The translations under genes and the position numbers were made by a program. DNA of 64,000 nucleotides, from positions 310,001 through 374,000 of the forward strand of contig CAWFMT010000007.1 of the NCBI GenBank assembly GCA_963817075.1, in the 5' to 3' direction. Below the pieces are notes generated by a model that was not told the DNA's origin, did no database searches, and was given only the letters and a program-made list of their open reading frames with translations. Source of the DNA: DASPKM01 sp963817075 (GTDB lineage Bacteria; Bacteroidota; Bacteroidia; Chitinophagales; Chitinophagaceae). Within the stretch, counting starts at the first letter, position 1, and each line of letters begins with the position of its first letter. Positions 15,863 through 23,621 of this stretch are shown here, piece after piece.

Positions 15863-17176
15863 TTAAGCCACCATTGGTTTTATGTGAACCTTCACTTTAT
15901 TAATCCGGCTACTATTAGCTTCTATGATTGTAAATTCAAAGTCGCCACTCAGAATTACATCATTTGCCTGTGGAATATATCCAGCAAGTTCAAGTATCAA
16001 GCCTGCTAATGAATCACTATCTCCTCTGACATCATCAAAAGTATTTGTAGGCAGTCCCATGATTTTACAAACATCGTTGATCATAGTCCTTCCTTCGAAC
16101 ACATAGGTTTGTTCATCAATCTTTTTATTTCCACTTTCTTCGTCATCAAATTCATCCTTGATATCACCTATGATCTCCTCAAGTATATCTTCCAGGGTTA
16201 CAATTCCGCTGGTTCCGCCGAACTCGTCTACCACCACTGCAAAGTGAATTCGTTTGGATTGAAATTCCTTAAGCAGGTCGTCTATCAGTTTTTGTTCGTG
16301 AACAAAGTAAGGATTACGTAATAATTTATGCCAGTCGTAATTATCAGATTCATTCAGGTAAGGCAGCACGTCTTTTGTATGGACCATTCCTGTGATCTCG
16401 TCCAGGTTCCCTTTGAATACCGGCAATCTGGAGTAATGTAACTCTTCAATTTTTGCTTTTAGCTGATGAAAATTCAGGTTGTAATCCACGCCGCTTACGT
16501 CCAGCCTTGTCTGCATGATCTGCTTTACGGTAATATTTCCAAATTTTGCGATCCCTTTGATAATATTTTTTTCCTCCTCGGTAGCGTCGCTTTGATTAGT
16601 AAGATCATCAATATTGTATGCCTGGGAACCACCTCCAAAAACCCTTTCTACTCTATCAGATAGTCCAACCATCCAGATACTGATCCTGCGAAAGAGGTAA
16701 TAAATGATTTCGACTACCGATGAAGTGATATACAGGAACTGAAGATTATTCTGTGAGGCCCAAACTTTTGGCAATACAACACCAAAAAAGAGTAAAACAA
16801 ATGCAACTGATAATACTTTAACCAAAAATTGAACGACCCACAGGTTATTTTTAACGGGCATTAGCTGATCGATCAGAAAGTTGGAGAGGATGATAATCGA
16901 AATATTCAAAAGAGTATTTGCGATCATTAAAGAGCCCAGAAGAATTTTTGGCTCTTCAAGCAGGTTCACTATTCTTTTCCATGGATTTCCCTGTTTCGTC
17001 TTCAATACGTTTATATCCTTAAAGGATAAAGAGAAAAGCGCTACACCTGAACCTGAAACAATGAAAGACAGGATCAATAGTCCCAGAATCAATACGGCAA
17101 GAACTGTGGTGCTATTGAGATTTGTTTGTAAAAGAATAAATAGAATGGAATTATTAAAGGGTTGATCCAAAGCCAT
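15863..17176 (-). CDS. gldE: Gliding motility-associated protein GldE (CNNM/CBS/CorC family)
   Basis: The 437-residue protein has four N-terminal membrane helices (CNNM/DUF21 domain, about 15-180), two CBS domains (about 200-320) with MVHTKDVLPYL and VVVDEFGGTSGIVTLEDI, and a C-terminal transporter-associated CorC/HlyC domain ending near residue 435. In Flavobacterium, GldE partially overlaps GldD in gliding; the related CNNM family handles magnesium or cobalt. It is followed 9 bp later by gldD and preceded by ssb and mutY, an arrangement common in Bacteroidota. Membrane topology is inferred from hydrophobicity. Confidence 0.92.
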   Translation of the reverse strand: MALDQPFNNSILFILLQTNLNSTTVLAVLILGLLILSFIVSGSGVALFSLSFKDINVLKTKQGNPWKRIVNLLEEPKILLGSLMIANTLLNISIIILSNFLIDQLMPVKNNLWVVQFLVKVLSVAFVLLFFGVVLPKVWASQNNLQFLYITSSVVEIIYYLFRRISIWMVGLSDRVERVFGGGSQAYNIDDLTNQSDATEEEKNIIKGIAKFGNITVKQIMQTRLDVSGVDYNLNFHQLKAKIEELHYSRLPVFKGNLDEITGMVHTKDVLPYLNESDNYDWHKLLRNPYFVHEQKLIDDLLKEFQSKRIHFAVVVDEFGGTSGIVTLEDILEEIIGDIKDEFDDEESGNKKIDEQTYVFEGRTMINDVCKIMGLPTNTFDDVRGDSDSLAGLILELAGYIPQANDVILSGDFEFTIIEANSSRINKVKVHIKPMVA

Positions 17177-17261
17177 GGTTTTTCGTGAACGACTGTAATC
17201 ATAAAGGCAGGTCGCCTGGCCTGCCCTTATAACGATCTAAGCAAAAATACAATTTGTATTC

Positions 17262-17696
17262 TTAAAACGGAAGGTCTTGTGAGGGTTCGCCTATGGCGGG
17301 GGCAGCGTCAGAACCAGGAATATTCTCCAGATCAGTATGACTTGCTGCGGGGCCGTGGGCATCTGCCCGTTTATCTAACATAATCAGGTTATCACCAACT
17401 ATTTCAGTGGCAAATTTCTTATTGCCTTCCTTGTCTTCCCAGCTCCTTGTGCGAAGGCGGCCTTCGATATAAACCAAACTTCCTTTGTGTAAATATTTTT
17501 GAGCCAGCTCTGCAAGTCCTCTCCACAAAACTACAGTGTGCCATTCTGTTTGAGAGATCAGTTTACCTGCCCGGTCTTTGAATGTTTCTGTTGTAGCCAG
17601 AGGAAATTTTGCTACTGCTATATTTCCTTCCAGGTATTGCACGTCCGGGTCTCTTCCTAAATTGCCAATTAGCATAACCCTATTGACTCCACGCAT
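17262..17696 (-). CDS. ssb: Single-stranded DNA-binding protein
   Basis: SSB coats single-stranded DNA in replication and repair. This 144-residue protein has a full OB fold (1-about 110) starting VNRVMLIGNLGRDPD, with YIEGRLRTRSWEDKEGN in the middle. A short flexible linker follows, and then the acidic C-terminal tip that recruits partners, here EPSQDLPF. The tip is shorter and less acidic than the usual DDDIPF. It lies between gldE and mutY in the same direction, with about 85 bp to gldE and 108 bp to mutY, so it probably has its own promoter. Confidence 0.97.
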   Translation of the reverse strand: MRGVNRVMLIGNLGRDPDVQYLEGNIAVAKFPLATTETFKDRAGKLISQTEWHTVVLWRGLAELAQKYLHKGSLVYIEGRLRTRSWEDKEGNKKFATEIVGDNLIMLDKRADAHGPAASHTDLENIPGSDAAPAIGEPSQDLPF

Positions 17697-17803
17697 AAAA
17701 TCAGGTTTTAGTGCATTCGCCCGTTCAACTCATTTCCTAAAGTTAATTTTTTTCAAACAAAAAATTTGAATTTTTAATTGATGAGATGACGAAGAAATGC
17801 GGC

Positions 17804-18859
17804 TTAGATAAGCTCCTGATCCAGATATGAATTGATCAATTTTGGAAATGCAAATTCTGAAAGATGATCTTTTCTCACAAGATCATAATCTGAAATGCTG
17901 AGTGCATTTTCTACCTGAAGTGATATAAATTGACCGTATACAGTTTGATGGGTAAGCTGTTGTTTAAACATAGGAGAAATAGAATTCAAACTAAAAGCTG
18001 CTGTATTGAGCACTTTTGAAATTTCATTCACTGTTGAAGTTTGCTTTTGCTGTAATGGATCCAATGATTCACTAAGGATAAATTCAAACAGGTTTCCCCA
18101 AATATCCTTTCCCTTTCTCTTTCTTATATAGAGATGTCCATCCCATTCAACAATATAATAAGTGAACCACCTTGTTTTCTTTACAATTGATTTTTCCTTC
18201 ACGGGAAGTGAGTTAACCCAACCGTGATTGAAAGCCTGGCATTCCTCTCTCTGGATGCAAATGGAACAAAGAGGATTTTGAGGCTTGCAAATTGTTGCGC
18301 CAAAATCCATGATCGCCTGATTGAATAAACCAGGATGATCGTGATCGAGCAAGGATTCGGCAAGTTGCTGATATAATTTTTTACCTGCGGAAGTATCAAC
18401 TGGTGTGTTTATCCCAAAGTATCTTGAGATAACACGCTGAACATTTCCATCAACCACTGCGAATGGAAGATTAAAAGCGAAAGAGGCAATTGCAGCTGCA
18501 GTGTAAGGCCCCACACCTTTCAACTCTCTTATTGAATCATAATTGTCTGGAAATTTGCCTTTAAGATCAAAAGCAATGATTTTCGCTGTTGCTATCAGAT
18601 TTTTGCATCTTGTATAGTATCCCAGACCTTCCCACAGCTTAAACACCTGATCTTCCGGTGCATTGGCTAAATCCTGAATAGTTGGAAAACGTGTCAAAAA
18701 GGATTGATAATAGTAGAGGCCCTGTTCAACCCTGGTTTGCTGAAGAATGATCTCACTTAACCAGATTTTATATGGATCCGTTTCACCTTTCCAGGGCATT
18801 GGGCGGATATTCCCAAATTGATTCCACTCTAGCAGCTTCCGGGTAAAATCTGATTTCAT
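17804..18859 (-). CDS. mutY: A/G-specific adenine glycosylase
   Basis: MutY removes adenine mispaired with 8-oxoguanine. The 351-residue protein has the HhH-GPD catalytic domain: E36 in LSEIILQQTRVEQ, the HhH motif in LKGVGPYTAAAIASFAF (113-129), catalytic D137 in VVDGNVQRV, and the 4Fe-4S cysteines C191, C198, C201 and C207 spaced C-x6-C-x2-C-x5-C. The C-terminal NUDIX-like domain (about 230-350) that recognises 8-oxoG is present. All key residues are intact. It stands upstream of ssb, and its ATG is followed by MKSDFTRKLLEW. Divergent from the HU gene 191 bp away. Confidence 0.96.
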   Translation of the reverse strand: MKSDFTRKLLEWNQFGNIRPMPWKGETDPYKIWLSEIILQQTRVEQGLYYYQSFLTRFPTIQDLANAPEDQVFKLWEGLGYYTRCKNLIATAKIIAFDLKGKFPDNYDSIRELKGVGPYTAAAIASFAFNLPFAVVDGNVQRVISRYFGINTPVDTSAGKKLYQQLAESLLDHDHPGLFNQAIMDFGATICKPQNPLCSICIQREECQAFNHGWVNSLPVKEKSIVKKTRWFTYYIVEWDGHLYIRKRKGKDIWGNLFEFILSESLDPLQQKQTSTVNEISKVLNTAAFSLNSISPMFKQQLTHQTVYGQFISLQVENALSISDYDLVRKDHLSEFAFPKLINSYLDQELI

Positions 18860-19050
18860 TACTATTTATAAGAACGGCTGAACCCGATTATTATTGAATT
18901 TTGGCGAATACCGTCAGGAACCGGAAAAACAGCAGTTATCCATCAAAGTTGTGAATTTCAAAAGAATGGATTATTTTACCTAAGAAATTCAGTGCGAATA
19001 TTTTAGCTTAGAGGTGAATTTATTCATAAGCCTTCAAAAACAAACCAACC

Positions 19051-19371
19051 ATGAGAAAGGCAGACCTCGTCAACCTGATTGCTGACAAAACCGGAATTCC
19101 AAAGGTGGATGTATTAGTGACCCTTGAGACAATGTTCAAGGAGGTCAAGGATACTCTTTCACAAGGAGAAAATATTTATATCCGGGGTTTCGGCAGTTTT
19201 ATTACCAAGAAACGTGCTGCGAAGATCGGTCGTAATATTAAGAAGAACGTTGCTGTGCACATTCCTGAACATTTCATTCCCGCTTTCAAGCCTGCAAAAG
19301 AATTTGTTGCCGAAGTAAAAAAACTTCAGACCGTTAAGGAAAGCCAGCCAAATCCTGAAGACGAAGTATAA
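19051..19371 (+). CDS. HU/IHF-family DNA-binding protein
   Basis: The 106-residue protein has the HU/IHF fold: N-terminal helices MRKADLVNLIADKTGIPK, the beta-arm region IYIRGFGSFITKKRAAKIGRN, and a C-terminal stretch (FKPAKEFVAEVKK) with a tail about 15 residues longer than E. coli HU. It bends DNA and compacts the nucleoid as a dimer. It is the first plus-strand gene after the mutY promoter region, and a GTG-start TPR gene follows at 19449. Its small leader has no clear Shine-Dalgarno sequence, as expected for this phylum. Whether it is HU or a specialised IHF-like paralog cannot be decided. Confidence 0.92.
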   Translation: MRKADLVNLIADKTGIPKVDVLVTLETMFKEVKDTLSQGENIYIRGFGSFITKKRAAKIGRNIKKNVAVHIPEHFIPAFKPAKEFVAEVKKLQTVKESQPNPEDEV

Positions 19372-19448
19372 TTCTTCCGGGCGGTTTAATGATTATTTAC
19401 CAAGTTAACCATGGGTAAGGCTTAACTTTGCTGCCTTAATTTCAAAGA

Positions 19449-20291
19449 GTGAGACGGCAATTTTGGCTTTTATCGGGATTCGGACTTGTACTTTTTCTAT
19501 CATTATTTTTTTTTGGAAGAACAACTCCGCCAAAAACAGATACTTCCAAAAATCAGCCTGAAGAAAAATCAACAACATCATTTGACAGTGATAAGATTCT
19601 GGCTGCAGCAAAGCTCAAACTGACTGCAAGCCAGGCCTCTACGCTCCAACAACTTGAGAATGGGGTGGTGCGGGGAGATGTAAAAGCTCAGCAGATAAAG
19701 GTTTACCAACAACTGGCAACTTTCTGGAAAGACACTGCAAAATCCTTTTTTCCAGCTGCTTATTATACGGCAGAAGCGGCTAAATTGGAAAATTTGGAAA
19801 AAAGCCTCACTTTTGCAGCCCATTTATTTTTAGACAACCTAAGGTCACAAAATGACCCGGAACTGAAAAAGTGGATGGCCAATAACGCCAAAGATCTTTT
19901 GCAACAAGCGCTGAAATTGAATCCTTCTAATGATTCTACGAAAGTTTCGATTGGCAGTTGCTACCTGTTTGGTAACATCAGTTCCAATCCCATGGAGGGG
20001 ATATTGATGATACGTGAGGTGGCCGAAAGAAATCCACATAATATGTATGCGCATATGACTTTGGGGATCGGAGCGGCTATGAGCGGGCAATTTGATAAAG
20101 CAATTGATCGTTTTAAGAAAGTTGTTGATCATCAACCTGATAATGTTGAGGCAGTTTTGAACATTGCAGAAGCATATGAACAAAAAGGCGACAAATCCTC
20201 AGCAATTGAATGGTATCAAAAATGTAGAGACCTGATCCCGAATCCAGAAATCAAGAAGGAAATTGAACTGCGGATCAACTCTTTGAAATAA
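19449..20291 (+). CDS. TPR protein with N-terminal membrane anchor
   Basis: The 280-residue protein starts with GTG (RRQFWLLSGFGLVLFLSLFF), giving one hydrophobic anchor (about 5-24), then a low-complexity linker and a TPR domain. Repeats are evident in AHMTLGIGAAMSGQFDKAID, VEAVLNIAEAYEQKGDKSSA and the preceding LLQQALKLNPSNDSTKVSI. A role in holding an envelope or nucleoid complex is possible but not shown. The gene lies between HU and the bS22-like micro-ORF in the same direction, in a block found in many Bacteroidota. The next ATG would cut into the anchor, so the GTG start is preferred. Confidence 0.8.
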   Translation: MRRQFWLLSGFGLVLFLSLFFFGRTTPPKTDTSKNQPEEKSTTSFDSDKILAAAKLKLTASQASTLQQLENGVVRGDVKAQQIKVYQQLATFWKDTAKSFFPAAYYTAEAAKLENLEKSLTFAAHLFLDNLRSQNDPELKKWMANNAKDLLQQALKLNPSNDSTKVSIGSCYLFGNISSNPMEGILMIREVAERNPHNMYAHMTLGIGAAMSGQFDKAIDRFKKVVDHQPDNVEAVLNIAEAYEQKGDKSSAIEWYQKCRDLIPNPEIKKEIELRINSLK

Positions 20292-20328
20292 TTAACCTGA
20301 TTGTTTAACAAAAAAATCTTGTCACAGA

Positions 20329-20424
20329 ATGCCTTGTGGTAAAAAGAGGAAGCGTCATAAGATAGCGACGCACAAGCGTAAGAAACGTCTAAGAAAGAAC
20401 CGCCATAAGAAGAGAAATAAATAA
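20329..20424 (+). CDS. bS22/mS38-like basic micro-protein (AURKAIP1/COX24 domain)
   Basis: An ATG at 20329 encodes 31 residues, 18 of them K or R: MPCGKKRKRHKIATHKRKKR followed by LRKNRHKKRNK, ending with TAA at 20422-20424. The pattern KRKKRLRKNRHKK matches the AURKAIP1/COX24-type domain of mitochondrial ribosomal protein mS38 and mycobacterial bS22, which sit on the small subunit near the decoding site. I know very similar short proteins in Bacteroidota annotated with this domain. It lies 37 bp after the TPR gene and 125 bp before the RNase E/G gene. Its association with the ribosome in this organism is inference from the family. Confidence 0.75.
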   Translation: MPCGKKRKRHKIATHKRKKRLRKNRHKKRNK

Positions 20425-20549
20425 CTTCTTATAGAATCATTCCGAATTTGTCGGGATTGCTTCGTGCTGAAATGTTTGGCTGTCATTTATCTACTATTAT
20501 TTGCTTGCAGATACTTGTCAACTAAATCCCCCTCAGCGACCTCCTTTTC

Positions 20550-22142
20550 GTGAAGAATGAAAATCTGACGGATAAAGTTAGTTTACGCTTGAATAAGGAA
20601 CTCATTATAAATGCGGCTTCGCAGGGCGTTGAAATAGCCTTGCTAGAAGATAAAAAGCTGGTGGAACTGCACCATGATAAGGCTGATGCAAGCTTTGCAG
20701 TAGGTGATTTGTACCTCGGAAAGGTCAAGAAATTGATTCCAGGATTGAATGCAGCTTTTGTTGATGTTGGATTTGAGAAGGATGCATTTCTTCATTACAC
20801 TGATCTCAGTCCTTACGCGAGATCGCTCCTCAAATTCACGCAGAGCGCAATTACTTCCAGCAAGGAGCAACCTTTTGATTTCTCACAGTTCCAGGTAGAA
20901 CCAGAAATTGTAAAGACAGGAAAGATCAACGAAGTACTAAACGGCAAGCCGAATATACTTGTTCAGATCCTTAAAGAACCCATTGCGGCTAAGGGCCCGC
21001 GACTTAGTTGTGAGGTCTCACTCCCCGGTAGATTTATTGTAATCACTCCTTTCAATGACATTGTTGCCGTTTCACGAAAGATTCATTCTTCCGACGAAAG
21101 AAAGCGACTTCAGAAAATTGTAGAAGCGATCAAACCCAAGAATTTTGGTGTTATTGTAAGAACAGCTGCTGAAGGAAAGAAAACTGCAGAATTGCACGAG
21201 GATCTTCGGATGCTTGTTGAAACCTGGAATACTATTCAGCTTAATCTAAGAACCGCAACTGCACCAGCAAAAATATTAAGTGAGCAAACGAAGACTACCA
21301 GCATTCTTCGTGATCTGTTGAATGAAGATTTCAATAGGATCGTGATCAACGATAAGAACATATTCAACGATACAAAAAATTATATCCAGAGGATTGCGCC
21401 TGATAAGGTAGAAATTGTTTCATTTCACCACAACGGAGCTCCATTGTTTGACCAGTTTGGCATAACCAAACAGGTGAAAGCGGCATTTGGAAAAACAGTT
21501 AACCTTCCGAGCGGCGCTTATTTGATAGTAGAACATACAGAAGCACTCCATGTAATTGATGTAAATAGCGGATACAAGAGTGTAAGTAATAACCAGGAGC
21601 AGAATGCTCTTGAAACAAACCTTGAAGCAGCTGAAGAGATAGCAAGGCAATTGAGGTTGCGAGATATTGGAGGCATTATTGTCGTGGATTTCATAGACAT
21701 GAAGCTTCCTGATAATAAGCGCAAGCTTCTAGAGGCCATGGATAATTTCATGAAGCCTGACAGGGCTAAGCATGCCGTGCTGCCTATTTCCAAGTTTGGA
21801 CTGATGCAGATCACCAGGCAGAGAATGAAACCAGAAATGACCATTAATACGCAGGAGATCTGTCCTACATGTAATGGAACTGGAAAAATTGGATCAACAC
21901 TTATCCTGGAGGACGAAATTGAAAAGAATCTGAACTATCTTATAACTCATCAGCATAAAGATCTTGCCCTTGTTGTAAACCCGATCATCTACGCCTATCT
22001 CACTAAGGGCGGCATGTTTAGTTCTAAGCTTTGGAAGTGGAGGTGGAAATACAAACAACGTATCAAGCTTAGAGAGAATACAAATTATCATATTACAGAA
22101 TTTCATTTCTTCGATCAGCATGAAGAAGAAATTAAACTCTGA
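20550..22142 (+). CDS. rng: Ribonuclease E/G family endoribonuclease
   Basis: The 530-residue protein matches bacterial RNase G/CafA. An S1-like RNA-binding domain (about 40-140) contains FAVGDLYLGKVKKLIPGLNA and the conserved AFVDVGFEKDAFLHYTDL. The catalytic DNase I-like region has acidic residues in ALHVIDVNSGY and VVDFIDMKLPDNK, and the zinc-link cysteines are in CPTCNGTGK. It lacks the long scaffold tail of RNase E. The start is a GTG at 20550; the nearby ATG is out of frame. It processes rRNA and turns over mRNA. The closeness of the micro-ribosomal protein gene fits a ribosome or RNA theme. A strong terminator follows. Confidence 0.95.
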   Translation: MKNENLTDKVSLRLNKELIINAASQGVEIALLEDKKLVELHHDKADASFAVGDLYLGKVKKLIPGLNAAFVDVGFEKDAFLHYTDLSPYARSLLKFTQSAITSSKEQPFDFSQFQVEPEIVKTGKINEVLNGKPNILVQILKEPIAAKGPRLSCEVSLPGRFIVITPFNDIVAVSRKIHSSDERKRLQKIVEAIKPKNFGVIVRTAAEGKKTAELHEDLRMLVETWNTIQLNLRTATAPAKILSEQTKTTSILRDLLNEDFNRIVINDKNIFNDTKNYIQRIAPDKVEIVSFHHNGAPLFDQFGITKQVKAAFGKTVNLPSGAYLIVEHTEALHVIDVNSGYKSVSNNQEQNALETNLEAAEEIARQLRLRDIGGIIVVDFIDMKLPDNKRKLLEAMDNFMKPDRAKHAVLPISKFGLMQITRQRMKPEMTINTQEICPTCNGTGKIGSTLILEDEIEKNLNYLITHQHKDLALVVNPIIYAYLTKGGMFSSKLWKWRWKYKQRIKLRENTNYHITEFHFFDQHEEEIKL

Positions 22143-22161
22143 TGAATCTTATCTCAAAAAG

Positions 22162-22190
22162 AAAAAACTCCGGAAATCCGGAGTTTTTTT
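22162..22190. terminator. Bidirectional intrinsic terminator between rng and susD
   Basis: A perfect inverted repeat AAAAAACTCCGGA (22162-22174) and TCCGGAGTTTTTT (22177-22189) has T-runs on both strands, serving rng on the plus strand and susD on the minus strand. Confidence 0.85.
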
Positions 22191-22217
22191 ATTGATGCAT
22201 TTTATTAGGAATTCGAA

Positions 22218-23594
22218 TTAGTATCCCGGATTTTGAGCAATGATTCCACTACTCGCATCTACTTCTCTCTGCGGTATAGGGAAAACTAGTAAATCATTAT
22301 CCCACGCAAAAGTGCCAAGTGATTGCTTTAGCCTTTTTACATCATGGATTCTCAATCCTTCAAAAGCAAGTTCCAGAATTCTTTCATTTAAGATATCGTT
22401 GAGAGTTGGAAGAGCTATAACTGGTAATCCAACCCTGGTAGGATTGCGAATCCTGGCAAGATCCGCTGCTGGAGTTGCACCTACACTGCTACCTAATCTT
22501 AAATTGCATTCTGCACGAATCAAATACATTTCGGCGAGCCTGATAACAGGGAGGTTTTGGCTAAAAGAATTCCATTTAGCAGTATACCAGTTGCCGGGCC
22601 GCTGTCCACTCCCGATATAATACCATGCGGCTTTTCTTAAATCACCAGCAGGATAAGTAACATTTACAAAATTAGCATCAACTCTTACATCGGCACGCCC
22701 AATACCTGGTAAACTGGCATAAAAAGTTGCGAGGCCGTCATTGGAAGTTCCTGCATTGTTTTGCACATCCTGCTCAATCTCCCAAATCACTTCATCTGAA
22801 TTGTCTTCTGTAAAAGCTTCCAGCAGATCATCATTCATTGTATAATGACCGCTCTGGATCACAGCATTTGCGGCTTGCAGTGCCTTGGCATAATCACCCT
22901 GTTGCAGGTAGACTCTTGCCAGAAAAGCTTGTGCTGCAAATTTATCTGCACGCACTCCGTTTTCTTCGGGCAACTTGGAAACCGCAGCTGTAAGATCAGT
23001 AATAACCTGATCGTATGCTTGTTTTACTGTGTTACGAGCTACTGCCGGTTCTTCATTCAAAGTGGCAACTGTTTTAACTACAATTCCTACATGATCATTA
23101 CTTGCAGTAGCCCCCCAGGGTTTGCCAAAGTAACGAACCAATTCAAAATGCATAATTCCCCTTATAAATAATGCTTCTCCTTCGTACTGATTTTTAAGGT
23201 CAGGATCGGTAACAACGTCAATATATTTCAAAACGATGTTGGCCATGTTAATTGCGCGATAACCAGCAATCCATGTTCTTGCAGCTTCTGTATTATCGCG
23301 GGTCATATTATGCAGAGATACCTGACGTTGGCCCTGGAATGTTCCTCTCCAGCTAGCCATGCCCTCCGAAGCCTGAAGATCTGCAAGCATGAACAAATTT
23401 GTTCCATACAATGCGCCGCCAGCAAGAATAGAATAGGAACCTATAAGTGCGGCTTCCACATCAGTTGATGTATTTAAGGCCGTGCTGGCGTCAATGCTCT
23501 GCTGCGGTTGCAAATCCAGCTTCTTCGTACAACTGTGAAGAACAGATGTAACAATCAGAAGAGTTAAGATTTTATTTATATATGCAGATTTCAT
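22218..23594 (-). CDS. susD: SusD/RagB-family nutrient-binding outer-membrane lipoprotein
   Basis: The 458-residue lipoprotein has a signal ending in LHSC and the SusD fold: a TPR-rich first part, with FAAQAFLARVYLQQGDYAKAL at about 210-230, followed by the binding part ending in LLVFPIPQREVDASSG, a C-terminal family signature. SusD acts as a lid on the SusC channel and captures glycans or peptides at the cell surface. It is encoded 27 bp after susC on the same strand. No glycoside hydrolase, peptidase or regulator for the pair lies beside it, so the ligand cannot be named. Confidence 0.93.
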   Translation of the reverse strand: MKSAYINKILTLLIVTSVLHSCTKKLDLQPQQSIDASTALNTSTDVEAALIGSYSILAGGALYGTNLFMLADLQASEGMASWRGTFQGQRQVSLHNMTRDNTEAARTWIAGYRAINMANIVLKYIDVVTDPDLKNQYEGEALFIRGIMHFELVRYFGKPWGATASNDHVGIVVKTVATLNEEPAVARNTVKQAYDQVITDLTAAVSKLPEENGVRADKFAAQAFLARVYLQQGDYAKALQAANAVIQSGHYTMNDDLLEAFTEDNSDEVIWEIEQDVQNNAGTSNDGLATFYASLPGIGRADVRVDANFVNVTYPAGDLRKAAWYYIGSGQRPGNWYTAKWNSFSQNLPVIRLAEMYLIRAECNLRLGSSVGATPAADLARIRNPTRVGLPVIALPTLNDILNERILELAFEGLRIHDVKRLKQSLGTFAWDNDLLVFPIPQREVDASSGIIAQNPGY

Positions 23595-23621
23595 ACGTGT
23601 ATTTAAGAGGTGATAAATAGA

